Made by a program: the position numbers and the translations under genes. From positions 1 to 18,519 of the forward strand of contig CAYUBQ010000078.1 of the NCBI GenBank assembly GCA_964443135.1: 18,519 bases of DNA, given 5' to 3'. The stretch's first letter is position 1, and each line of letters starts with the position of its first letter. Positions 6,547-14,234 of the stretch are shown piece by piece. The notes below the pieces were generated by a model that did not search any database, was not told where the DNA came from, and was given only the letters and a program-made list of their open reading frames with translations. The stretch comes from JAIPEI01 sp964443135 (GTDB taxonomy: Bacteria; Desulfobacterota; DSM-4660; Desulfatiglandales; HGW-15).

Positions 6547-7530
6547 ATGACCTGCAATCGACTCATCCGCTTGACCGGCGCCTGGCTGGTGGGAACGGCC
6601 CTTGCCGCGGTCGCCGTGGGCGCGGCCGCGGAAACCGCCAACCGCCTGGTTGCCGTGGTCAACGACGACGTGATCACGCTTCACGAGCTCCACAAGAAGA
6701 TGAAGGAGATGACCGGGATCGATCCGGGCATGCTCAGGGAGAGGAATCAACGGCAGTACGACGACACCAGGCGAATGGTCCTCGATCGATTGATCGAGGA
6801 CCGGATCGCCCTGGAGAAGATCCGGGAGGTCGGCATCGACGTCAAAGCCGACGAGGTGGACGACGCCATCGGCCGCATCAAGCGAGACAACCACTGGAGC
6901 CAGAACGAGCTCGAGTCCATGCTCAGGGAGAAGGGCCTCACCTGGGAGGAGTACCGTCAGAACGTGAAAGAGGATCTCCAACGGTACAAGCTGGTCAACT
7001 TCGAGGTCAAGTCCCGCATCATCATCCGGGACGAGCAGATCGAGGCCTACTACGAGGAACACAAGGACCGTTTCCAGCGCAAGCCGGGAGTGGAGATCGC
7101 GACGATCTTCCTGCTGCGCGAGAACCCGGGGAACGCCGAGGAACACGCCGGGCTCGAGCAGAAGGCCGCAACCCTGATCCAGGAGCTCCGCGAAGGATCG
7201 GACTTCGCGGAGCTGGCGCGCAAGCACTCGGACGGTCCCGGCGCGGAGGAAGGAGGCTACCTGGGAAGGTTCGACCCCAATCAGCTCGAGCCCGAGATCC
7301 GCAAGGTCATCGAGCAGACGCCCGAGGGTGGTGTCAGCGACCCGATCGTCAAGCCCAGCGGGGTCCAGATCGTCAAGGTCCTCGACAAGGGAGGGACGGG
7401 CGTCATGGCCCTCGAAAAAGCCCGGGACGCCATCTACCGGATCCTCCTGCGGAAGGAGATCGACCGGAGATACGCCGAGTGGATCGAGAAGCTCAAGGAG
7501 GGGACCTACACGAAGGTCCTCTACGATTGA
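6547..7530 (+). CDS. surA: Periplasmic chaperone/peptidylprolyl isomerase SurA
   Basis: SurA chaperones unfolded outer-membrane proteins across the periplasm and catalyses prolyl cis-trans isomerisation. The 327-residue protein has a signal peptide cleaved near AAA-ET (about 28/29) and an N-terminal SurA_N chaperone domain (about 33-155, opening NRLVAVVNDDVITLHEL). A single parvulin domain (about 185-282) retains the canonical HSDGPGAEEGGYLGRF core and PSGVQIVKVLD. E. coli SurA has two parvulin domains; the one-domain form is common in Desulfobacterota. The ATG directly follows the TAG of the lipoprotein gene. Its own TGA lies inside the left direct repeat of the element at 7523-7618, so the last residues (LYD) abut the insertion. 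Confidence 0.93.
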   Translation: MTCNRLIRLTGAWLVGTALAAVAVGAAAETANRLVAVVNDDVITLHELHKKMKEMTGIDPGMLRERNQRQYDDTRRMVLDRLIEDRIALEKIREVGIDVKADEVDDAIGRIKRDNHWSQNELESMLREKGLTWEEYRQNVKEDLQRYKLVNFEVKSRIIIRDEQIEAYYEEHKDRFQRKPGVEIATIFLLRENPGNAEEHAGLEQKAATLIQELREGSDFAELARKHSDGPGAEEGGYLGRFDPNQLEPEIRKVIEQTPEGGVSDPIVKPSGVQIVKVLDKGGTGVMALEKARDAIYRILLRKEIDRRYAEWIEKLKEGTYTKVLYD

Positions 7531-7618
7531 CGGATTCGCAAAAACCCGCTCACCCGCCGCTGGGGACGATATAACCTGTTGAAATCCCAGGGGCTCTTTG
7601 CGACGCCATCACGATTGA
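7523..7618 (+). mobile_element. MITE-like repeat element, copy B, at the surA stop codon
   Basis: An 80-bp unit (7531-7610) is bounded by the 8-bp direct repeat ACGATTGA (7523-7530 and 7611-7618); the left copy contains the surA stop codon. The two ends are imperfect inverted repeats: TGACGGATTCGCAAAAACCC against TGATGGCGTCGCAAAGAGCC read from the other end. Inside is a hairpin with CTGGG (7560-7564) and CCCAG (7586-7590) arms around a loop ending TTGAAAT. From 7525 to 7594 it matches the minus strand of 18147-18216 at 62 of 70 positions by eye; the right ends match at about 21 of 25. It lacks a 19-base internal segment present in the other copy. It encodes no protein, so it would be non-autonomous. 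Confidence 0.6.
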
Positions 7619-7643
7619 GAGGCCCCCGGGGACCCGATCCGCG

Positions 7644-7665
7644 CCGGGCGGAACCACACGCCCGG
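7644..7665 (+). promoter_or_regulatory. Hairpin touching the rodZ ribosome-binding site
   Basis: Perfect arms CCGGGCG (7644-7650) and CGCCCGG (7659-7665) enclose an 8-base loop. The last two bases of the stem are the first two of the GGAGGAAAG ribosome-binding stretch (7664-7672) before the rodZ-like ATG at 7683. Folding could reduce ribosome access. Regulation is inferred only from the position. Confidence 0.35.
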
Positions 7666-7682
7666 AGGAAAGAAAACAGACC

Positions 7683-8744
7683 ATGAAGGTGAAACCGTGG
7701 GCCCGGAGGTTCCGGCGGCCTGCGGTTCCCGATGGAGAGAGAACAAGCAGATCCATGGCGGAACCGAAACAGAAACCCAAACCGTCCCGGAAGAAGGCGG
7801 AACCCGAAAAACCCAGCAGCTCCGGGGTGGGCTCTCTTCTGCGTGAAGAACGCCGCAACCGGAGCCTCGACATCCGGGAGGTCGCCCGGTTGACCCGCCT
7901 TCGGGAGCATTTCGTCGAGGCCATCGAGCAGGAGGCCTGGGACAAGCTCCCCCCGCCGGTGTTCGTGCGGGGGTTCATCCGTTCCTACGCCCGCGCCCTC
8001 GGGCTCGACCCCACCCGGGTTCTGGAGCTCTACGACCGGAGCGGTCCCGCGGGGCAGGCCGAGCCCAAACCCCTCCAGGAGCCGGAACCTCCCGGGCGGG
8101 GACGCCGCATCCTGTTCCTTCTCCTGCTCGGCATCCTCGCCGGGGTCCTCCTCTACCTCTGGCAGGGAGACCCGGCGCCGGACTGGCCCGGCACACCTTC
8201 CGTCCCCACCGAGACCGCCGGGGACGATCCGGAACCGCCGGAGCCGCCTGTGCGGGAGCCGATCGGGCCCGAAAGCCCGCCCGCCCCTCCCGAGCCTCCC
8301 CCAAGGCTCTCCGGGCCGCCTCTCGAGCAGGAGAGCCCCGCCCCCCTGGAGACGGCGCCCGGGCCCGCGCCGAGTCCGCAGGAAGAGCCCCTGCCTTCCC
8401 CGCCGGAAACGGAGGAATCCGTCGCCGAGGCGGAGGAGCCCGCACCCGCCCCGCTTCGGGAGGAAGCGGCGGTCCAGGAGGACCGGGGCCTGGCCATCGA
8501 GGTCGTCGAGAGGACGTGGGTTCAGATCTCGATCGACGGCGGCGAGCCCAAGGACTTCATCTTCCAGCCGGGAAGCCGGCCCAGATGGAAGGGCGGGGAG
8601 ACCTACGAGCTGCTGATCGGAAACGCCGCAGGCGTGGAGGTGCATTTCGACGGACACACCCTGAAAGACCTCGGGAAACCGGGCCAGGTCGTTCGCGTGG
8701 AGCTCCCCGGGGATCTGGAATCAAGTGATCGAGGTGAGCCGTGA
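7683..8744 (+). CDS. rodZ: RodZ-like helix-turn-helix membrane protein with DUF4115 domain
   Basis: RodZ links MreB to the inner membrane to keep rod shape. The 353-residue protein has the RodZ architecture: a cytoplasmic helix-turn-helix domain (about 48-118, GSLLREERRNRSLDIREVAR and later FVRGFIRSYARALGLDP), one transmembrane segment (about 142-160, ILFLLLLGILAGVLLYLW), a long Pro/Glu-rich periplasmic linker (about 163-265) and a C-terminal DUF4115 beta domain (about 272-348, WVQISIDGGEPKDF, GNAAGVEVHFDG). The ATG at 7683 has GGAGGAAAG upstream. A second in-frame ATG at 7755 (MAEPKQKPKPS) would remove a basic 24-residue extension but has a poorer ribosome-binding site. The stop codon overlaps the tyrS start by four bases. 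Confidence 0.88.
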   Translation: MKVKPWARRFRRPAVPDGERTSRSMAEPKQKPKPSRKKAEPEKPSSSGVGSLLREERRNRSLDIREVARLTRLREHFVEAIEQEAWDKLPPPVFVRGFIRSYARALGLDPTRVLELYDRSGPAGQAEPKPLQEPEPPGRGRRILFLLLLGILAGVLLYLWQGDPAPDWPGTPSVPTETAGDDPEPPEPPVREPIGPESPPAPPEPPPRLSGPPLEQESPAPLETAPGPAPSPQEEPLPSPPETEESVAEAEEPAPAPLREEAAVQEDRGLAIEVVERTWVQISIDGGEPKDFIFQPGSRPRWKGGETYELLIGNAAGVEVHFDGHTLKDLGKPGQVVRVELPGDLESSDRGEP

Positions 8745-9979
8745 AAACCGCGTTCGACGAACTGGAGGAGCGGGGGTTCGTGGATCAGGCCACGGACCCG
8801 GATGCCATCCGGGCCCTGCTCTCGAACCCTGCGACCTGCTACATCGGGTTCGACCCCACCGCGAGGAGTCTCCACCTGGGCAGCCTGGTCTGCATCATGG
8901 CCCTCGCCCACATGCAGCGGGCCGGCCACCGTCCCATCGCCCTGGTGGGCGGGGGAACCGGCCTCGTGGGGGACCCCAGCGGAAAGACGGAGATGCGCCG
9001 CATCATGAGCCGGGAAGAGATCGACGAGAACGCCGGATGCATCCGGGACCAGCTCGCCCGGTTCCTCGACTTCCGCGAGGACCGCGCAATCATGGCCAAC
9101 AACGCGGACTGGCTGGCCGAGCTAAACTACATCGACTTCCTGAGGGACATCGGCCGCCACTTCAGCGTGAACCGGATGCTCTCGGCGGAGAGCTACCGAA
9201 TGCGGCTCCAGACGGGGCTGAGCTTCATCGAGTTCAACTACATGCTCCTCCAGTCCTACGATTTTCTGCACCTCTACAGGACCTTCGACTGCCGTATCCA
9301 GATGGGGGGGAGCGACCAGTGGGGCAACATCGTGGCCGGGGCGGATCTCATTCGCCGCGTGGAGGGCGGGAGCGCCTTCGGCATCACCTTCCCGCTCATC
9401 ACGACGGCCTCGGGCATCAAGATGGGGAAGACCCACGACGGGGCCGTGTGGCTCGATCCCGAGCTCACCGCGCCCTACGACTATTACCAGTACTGGATCA
9501 ACCAGGACGACTCGGACGTGGCCCGTTTCCTGGCCCTCTTCACGTTTCTCCCCATGGACGAGATCCGCGAGCTCGCATCCCTCCGGGGCGCGGAGCTTAG
9601 GCGCGCCAAGGAGGTGCTCGCCTTCGAGGCCACGCGGATCTGCCACGGCGATGAGGCGGCCCGGAATGCGCAGGAGGCTTCGCGCCGGCTCTTCGGGGGA
9701 GGCGGCAGGGGGCCGACCGACTCGGCGCCGACCTTCGAGGTCCGCCGTGAAGAGATGGAACAGGGCCTTCCCGCTTACGTCCTCTTCGAGATGTCGGGCC
9801 TGTGCAAGACCCGGGGCGATGCCCGGAGGCTGATCGCCCAAGGCGGAGGCTATGTGAACGACGAGCGGATCGACGCCTTCGACCGATTGATCGATGCGAA
9901 CGCGCTGAACGGGGGAAGCTTGCTCCTGCGGGCCGGCAAGAAACGTTACGTGCGTGTCAAGGTTGCCGATTCGGCCTAG
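8741..9979 (+). CDS. tyrS: Tyrosine--tRNA ligase
   Basis: This class I synthetase charges tRNA-Tyr with tyrosine. The 412-residue protein is of normal bacterial length. The HIGH-equivalent is HLGS at 45-48 (PTARSLHLGSLV), the tyrosine/ATP site includes YIGFDPTA (34-41) and QMGGSDQWGNI (187-197), and the KMSKS loop is KMGKT at 227-231, followed by GAVWLD, as in the E. coli type. The C-terminal S4 RNA-binding domain (about 345-408) includes CKTRGDARRLIAQGGGYVN. It starts with GTG in a GTGA overlap with the rodZ stop, indicating translational coupling. Its own stop TAG lies inside the AGGAAGAG ribosome-binding site of the sigma-factor gene. Confidence 0.97.
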   Translation: MKTAFDELEERGFVDQATDPDAIRALLSNPATCYIGFDPTARSLHLGSLVCIMALAHMQRAGHRPIALVGGGTGLVGDPSGKTEMRRIMSREEIDENAGCIRDQLARFLDFREDRAIMANNADWLAELNYIDFLRDIGRHFSVNRMLSAESYRMRLQTGLSFIEFNYMLLQSYDFLHLYRTFDCRIQMGGSDQWGNIVAGADLIRRVEGGSAFGITFPLITTASGIKMGKTHDGAVWLDPELTAPYDYYQYWINQDDSDVARFLALFTFLPMDEIRELASLRGAELRRAKEVLAFEATRICHGDEAARNAQEASRRLFGGGGRGPTDSAPTFEVRREEMEQGLPAYVLFEMSGLCKTRGDARRLIAQGGGYVNDERIDAFDRLIDANALNGGSLLLRAGKKRYVRVKVADSA

Positions 9980-9988
9980 GAAGAGATC

Positions 9989-10975
9989 ATGAAAAAGAAA
10001 CCAGAGGACAAGCCCCAGGTCGAAGAAAGGATCGAGAGCCTGGAGGAAAAAGCAGAGCTCTTCCCGGTCCTTCGTCCCGATCTGGCCCCGGTGGTCCAAC
10101 GCGAGGATCGCGGCCTCGTCCCTTACGACCCCCTCCAGCTCTACCTCATGGAGATCAAGAGCTACCGACTCCTCACCCGGGAGGAGGAGGTGGAGCTGGC
10201 GACCCGGTTCCAGGAGAAGAAGGACCAGCAGGCCGCATACAGGCTGGTGACGTCCAACCTGCGACTGGTGGTGAAGATCGCCATGGACTTCAGCCGGTAC
10301 TGGACCAAGAGCCTCCTCGATCTCATCCAGGAAGGCAACGTCGGGCTGCTCCAGGCGGTCCGGAAGTTCGATCCCTACCGGGGCATCAAGTTCTCCTACT
10401 ACGCCTCCTTCTGGATCAAGGCCTACATCCTGAAGTTCATCATGGAGAACTGGAAGCTGGTCAAGATCGGCACGACGCAGACCCAGAGAAAGCTCTTCTT
10501 CAACCTGGCCAAGGAAAAGGAAAAGCTCATCGCCCAGGGGTTCGATCCCGCACCGCGGCTGCTGGCCGAGCGGCTGGACGTCAAGGAGGAGGAGATCGAG
10601 GAGATGAGCCAGCGCCTGGGAGGCGCCGAGCTTTCCCTGAATGCGCCCGTGGGGGACGAGGGCAAGGAAGCGTACAGCGCCTTTCTTCCCGATCCTTCCG
10701 CGGGGATCGACGACCGGATCTCCGATGTGGAGCGGCGGGAGACCCTGCTCGAAAACCTGAGCGAGTTTCGGGAGACCCTGTCCGGCAAGGAGCTGGACAT
10801 CTTCGACAACCGCATCCTGTCCGAGAACCCCATGACCCTCCAGCAGTTGGGGGACAAGTACGGCATCAGCCGGGAACGCGTGCGGCAGATCCAGGAACGG
10901 ATCGTGAAGAGCATCAAGACGTGGCTCAGCGAGAAGATTCCCAACTTCGAAGAGGAGTTCTCGAACCTTGTCTGA
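9989..10975 (+). CDS. rpoH: RpoH-type RNA polymerase sigma factor (sigma-32 family)
   Basis: This 328-residue sigma70-family factor recruits RNA polymerase to heat-shock-type promoters. Region 1.2 starts near residue 46 (YDPLQLYLMEIKSYRLLTREEE), region 2 spans about 82-155 (SNLRLVVKIAMDFSRY, LIQEGNVGLLQAVRKFDPYRG, FSYYASFWIKAYI), the RpoH-box equivalent QRKLFFNLA is at 166-174, and the region 4.2 helix-turn-helix is at about 283-310 (TLQQLGDKYGISRERVRQIQ). A charged N-terminal extension of about 45 residues makes it longer than E. coli RpoH (284). It begins nine bases after tyrS with AGGAAGAG upstream. The RpoH box favours RpoH over a primary sigma factor; the exact regulon cannot be seen here. 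Confidence 0.88.
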   Translation: MKKKPEDKPQVEERIESLEEKAELFPVLRPDLAPVVQREDRGLVPYDPLQLYLMEIKSYRLLTREEEVELATRFQEKKDQQAAYRLVTSNLRLVVKIAMDFSRYWTKSLLDLIQEGNVGLLQAVRKFDPYRGIKFSYYASFWIKAYILKFIMENWKLVKIGTTQTQRKLFFNLAKEKEKLIAQGFDPAPRLLAERLDVKEEEIEEMSQRLGGAELSLNAPVGDEGKEAYSAFLPDPSAGIDDRISDVERRETLLENLSEFRETLSGKELDIFDNRILSENPMTLQQLGDKYGISRERVRQIQERIVKSIKTWLSEKIPNFEEEFSNLV

Positions 10976-11075
10976 CCCCATCCTCCCCGCCTGACCGGAA
11001 GGCGGCTGTGTTCGCCTTGACCGGCGGGCTGGGAGCGCCTCCGGGACAGCGCCCGGAAAACAAGAGAAAGCGACC

Positions 11076-12866
11076 ATGTTCAGAGCATCCAGCACCCGTG
11101 CCACAGCCCCCTTGTGCGTCCTGCCCGTCCTGTTTCTCTTTACGTGGGCCGGATGCGCCGGGATGAAAGAGGGTCGGGACCAGTACCCCACCTTCCCGCT
11201 CACCGAGTTCACCGCGCCTTCCCCCCTGCCGGCGCCTCCCACCGAGGCCGACCCGAAGGAAAAGGCCTACTCGGCGTTCACCCGCTTCGCCCTGCAGAGC
11301 GCGCACGGCCGCTACGAGGAAGCGCGCCGCCACCTGGAACGGGCCATCGAGAAGGATCCGGAGTCCGCCTTCCTGCTCCAGCGGATGGCCCTGCTGCTCA
11401 AGCAGCAGGGGAAGAACGAGGCTGCTCTGTCCCACGCCCGAAGGTGCGTGGAGCTCGAGCCGACCCGGGTCGAGCACCATTTGCTGGAGGCCGAGATCGC
11501 CGGTCTCCTCGAGCGGGAGGAGGAGGCGGTTCAGGCCTACAAGAAGGCGCTGGTGCTCGATCCGTCCCACAAACGGGCGAGGCTCGTCCTGACCACCCTG
11601 CTCATCAAGATGAGGCGGTACGACCAGGCCCTGAGCCAGCTGGACCGGATCATCGAGCAGGACCCCAACCTGGTCCTCGCTCACTACTACCGGGGACGGG
11701 TCTACCTGGAAAAGGGACATCCCGAGCGCTCCGAAGAGTCCTACCTGGAGGCGATCCGCCTGAACGAACGTATGGAACCCGCGCTCTTCGACCTGGGCAG
11801 CCTCTACCAGATGCAGGGCCGGTTCGAGGACGCGGTGGATATCTACGAGCGGCTCATCGACTACTATCCGGTGAACATGGTGGTCCGGGAGCGGCTGATC
11901 GAGCTCTACTACAAGCTCGGTCGCGAGAAGGAGGCGGAAAGGCAGATGGAGGCCATCAAGGGCCGGTCCAAGCCCGGGGAGCGGGTCCGCCAGTCCCTGG
12001 GACTCATCTACCTCCGCCACGGAAAGCTGGACGAGTCCATCAACGAGCTGAAGCTGATCGTCCAGGCGTGGCCCGACGACGACAAGTCCAGGTACTACCT
12101 GGCCTCGGCCTACGAGGAGCGGGGAGACCTCGACCGGGCCCTCGAGCATTTCCGGAAGCTCCAGAAGGGATCCGAGTACTACGCGAACGCCCAGATGCAC
12201 ATCGCCTACATCCTGGACGCCCAGGACAAGACCGAGGAGGCCGAGGCCGTCCTGCGGGAGGCGGTCCGCGAAGGGGAGGACCGGCACGAGCTCTATCTGA
12301 TGCTGGCCTCCATCCTCGAAGGACAGGACAAGCTGGAGGAGGCCGAGACGGTCCTCATCGAGAGCCTGAAGGAGGACCCCAGGAACGTGGACCTGATCTT
12401 CCGCCTCGGCGTGGTCCTCGACAAGCAGGACGAAAAGGAACGGTCCCTCGAGCAGATGCGCCGGGTGCTGGAGATCGACCCGGACCACGCGGACGCCCTC
12501 AACTACGTCGGTTACACCTACGCCGAGCAGGGGGTCCGGCTGGACGAAGCCCTCGACCTGATCCAGCAGGCCATGAAGCTCAAGCCCGACAGCGGGTACA
12601 TCACGGACAGCCTGGGGTGGGTCTACTTTCAGAAGGGCGACTACGAAAAGGCGCTGGAGCATCTCGAGAAGGCCTCCTCCCTCCAGCCGGAGGACCCGAC
12701 CATCTCCGAGCACCTGGGAGACGTCTACATGAAGAACGGCCGCTACGCCGAGGCCCTGGCGGCCTACCGGAAATCCCTGGAGCTCGGACACGAAGAGCTG
12801 GAGAAGATCAAGCAGAAGATCGAAGAGGCCGAGGCCCTCCTGGAATCGGACAAGGAGACGGATTGA
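11076..12866 (+). CDS. Tetratricopeptide-repeat lipoprotein
   Basis: The 596-residue exported protein has a signal peptide and a likely lipidated Cys27 (TWAGC; Trp at -3 is unusual for a lipobox). From about residue 60 to 585 it is an almost continuous array of TPR helical pairs, seen in repeated patterns such as A-x-x-x-Y-x-x-A-L-x-D-P. Examples are EEAVQAYKKALVLDPSHKRA, GDLDRALEHFRKLQKGSEYY and GDYEKALEHLEKASSLQPED. Such proteins act as assembly scaffolds in the envelope; the partner is unknown. It follows rpoH after 100 bases that hold a short CCGCC/GGCGG stem (10987-11005) but no clear terminator. Its TGA overlaps the TTG start of the next lipoprotein gene, so the two are coupled. Confidence 0.88.
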   Translation: MFRASSTRATAPLCVLPVLFLFTWAGCAGMKEGRDQYPTFPLTEFTAPSPLPAPPTEADPKEKAYSAFTRFALQSAHGRYEEARRHLERAIEKDPESAFLLQRMALLLKQQGKNEAALSHARRCVELEPTRVEHHLLEAEIAGLLEREEEAVQAYKKALVLDPSHKRARLVLTTLLIKMRRYDQALSQLDRIIEQDPNLVLAHYYRGRVYLEKGHPERSEESYLEAIRLNERMEPALFDLGSLYQMQGRFEDAVDIYERLIDYYPVNMVVRERLIELYYKLGREKEAERQMEAIKGRSKPGERVRQSLGLIYLRHGKLDESINELKLIVQAWPDDDKSRYYLASAYEERGDLDRALEHFRKLQKGSEYYANAQMHIAYILDAQDKTEEAEAVLREAVREGEDRHELYLMLASILEGQDKLEEAETVLIESLKEDPRNVDLIFRLGVVLDKQDEKERSLEQMRRVLEIDPDHADALNYVGYTYAEQGVRLDEALDLIQQAMKLKPDSGYITDSLGWVYFQKGDYEKALEHLEKASSLQPEDPTISEHLGDVYMKNGRYAEALAAYRKSLELGHEELEKIKQKIEEAEALLESDKETD

Positions 12867-13708
12867 GGGGGCGAGCCCCTGCCGGAGCCTTCCTGGCGGA
12901 CCCGCTCCGCCCGGTTACCCTCGTTCTGCTGCTCACCCTGCTCTCCGGCTGCGCGGCCCTTCGCCCCGCCCCGCCGCCCCTGGACCCCGACCGGCTCGAC
13001 ACGGTCCTGGAGCGGCTCACCGAGCAGCAGGAGCGCGTGGCCACCTTCTACGTCCTGGGGACCGTCACCCTGAAGCAGTGGATCGTCGAGTCCGAGGAGG
13101 CCCGCATCCTGGTGGTGGGGACCCGCGACCCCCTGCGCATCAAGGTGGAGATCACCCACCCGTGGGGCGCCCCGGTGCTCCACGTCCTGGTGGACCGGGG
13201 ACGCCTTGAGGCGTTCTCCTTTCCGGACGCCACCCTCTACACGGGACCGGCCACCCCCGGGACCCTGGAGCGTTTCCTCCCTTCCCCCCCGGACCTGGAC
13301 CACCTCTGGGACCTGCTGCGGGGCTACCCGCCTCCCCCCCCGCCCGGCGGTGTTTTGCGATCCGAAAAGGGTCCCCGGATCGTCTGCTCCGAGGCGTGCC
13401 CCGGCGCCCCCTGGTCTCTGCGGGTCCGACCGGCCACCCTGGAGCCGGAGCGGCTCACCTTTCTCGAGAGCCGGCTCGAGGTGACCTTCGACGACGTCCA
13501 CGTCCGGGACGGAATCCGCTGGGCCGGCACGGTGAGCTACCACCCGGGGGACCGGCCCGGCCGGGTCGTGATTCGAAACGAGCGGATGGTCTTCAACGAG
13601 GAGATCCCGGAGGCCGTGTACACGCTGAAGAAGCCGCCGCCCTTTCGGGAGATCGACCTGGAGAGCGTCGGGAACGGGTGGGACCGGGGCGGCCCGGAAG
13701 GACCGTGA
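12863..13708 (+). CDS. LolB-like/DUF4292-type outer-membrane lipoprotein
   Basis: The start is TTG at 12863, overlapping the TPR gene stop as TTGA, with a consensus AAGGAG five bases upstream. No ATG or GTG is available in frame between there and the signal peptide. The 281-residue product has a hydrophobic segment and lipobox LLSGC, with Cys30 lipidated. The mature part is mostly beta-strand-like (IRWAGTVSYHPGDRPGRVVI, LRIKVEITHPWGAPVLHVLV), as in LolB or DUF4292 lipoproteins, which have an open beta-barrel that holds lipids or lipidated proteins. From memory, TPR lipoprotein followed by such a protein is a recurrent pair in Desulfobacterota. The fold assignment is moderate; the lipoprotein call is firm. 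Confidence 0.75.
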   Translation: MRGRAPAGAFLADPLRPVTLVLLLTLLSGCAALRPAPPPLDPDRLDTVLERLTEQQERVATFYVLGTVTLKQWIVESEEARILVVGTRDPLRIKVEITHPWGAPVLHVLVDRGRLEAFSFPDATLYTGPATPGTLERFLPSPPDLDHLWDLLRGYPPPPPPGGVLRSEKGPRIVCSEACPGAPWSLRVRPATLEPERLTFLESRLEVTFDDVHVRDGIRWAGTVSYHPGDRPGRVVIRNERMVFNEEIPEAVYTLKKPPPFREIDLESVGNGWDRGGPEGP

Positions 13709-13760
13709 GCGCCTCAGTCCTGGGGGCCGTGTTCAGGGTCCGAAAGGAGGGTGTGCACGG

Positions 13761-14150
13761 TCAGGGGCGATTCAACACATGGAAACCGGCGTTCAGGTAG
13801 GTGGCGAACAGGACCCACGCGAGATAGGGCCACAGGAGGATCGACGCGACCCGGTGTGCTTTCCAGAACACCCCGACCAGCGCGATCAAGGTCAGGTCGA
13901 GGAGAACGATGTCGATGAGGGCGAGCCCCGGGCTCTGAAGTCTGAAGAACAGGTAGGTCCAGACGACGTTGCAGACCAGGTGGACGGCGACGAGGAGATA
14001 GATGAGGTAGGGCGGGTCGGATCGCGTCCTCCAGATGTAGAGAAAAATCGAAGCGGCGATCATGGCGTAGAGCACGGACCAGACCGGGCCGAACACCCAA
14101 TCCGGCGGGGAGAGCGGGGGACGGACCAGCCTTGTGTACCAGCCGTTCAT
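13761..14150 (-). CDS. tspO: Short TspO/MBR-family membrane protein
   Basis: TspO/MBR proteins bind porphyrins and related ligands in membranes. This 129-residue protein matches the family core: WYTRLVRPPLSPPDWVFGPVW at 4-24, NVVWTYLFF (about 61-69), and the C-terminal PYLAWVLFATYLN (about 108-120), which is rich in the aromatic residues of the ligand site. About four membrane helices are visible. Family members usually have five helices and about 150-160 residues; here the helix before the WY-x-x-L-x-x-P motif is absent. The ATG has an excellent AAAGGAGA site six bases upstream. The upstream 84 bases do not encode a hydrophobic stretch in frame, so the short start seems genuine. It is the last gene of the minus-strand run, convergent with the LolB-like gene. 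Confidence 0.85.
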   Translation of the reverse strand: MNGWYTRLVRPPLSPPDWVFGPVWSVLYAMIAASIFLYIWRTRSDPPYLIYLLVAVHLVCNVVWTYLFFRLQSPGLALIDIVLLDLTLIALVGVFWKAHRVASILLWPYLAWVLFATYLNAGFHVLNRP

Positions 14151-14234
14151 TACCGGTCTCCTTTGAACCCCGGGGCGTAGACGATTGAATGGGTCGGGTC
14201 CATCGTTCGTACGTCGGGCCCCCGTCGGATGGGT

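Noticed and set aside
5539..7227. 562-codon minus-strand frame opposite the PpiC lipoprotein and surA
   Set aside because: Antisense shadow: it spans the boundary of two clear genes, and its translation has no family resemblance.
9122..12791. Long minus-strand frames opposite tyrS, rpoH and the TPR gene
   Set aside because: Same antisense composition effect. The plus-strand genes are unambiguous and leave no room.
11114..12862. Long plus-strand frame running into the LolB-like lipoprotein gene
   Set aside because: Only the part from the TTG at 12863 is real. Upstream codons are an out-of-frame reading of the TPR gene, and no ATG lies close to the signal peptide.
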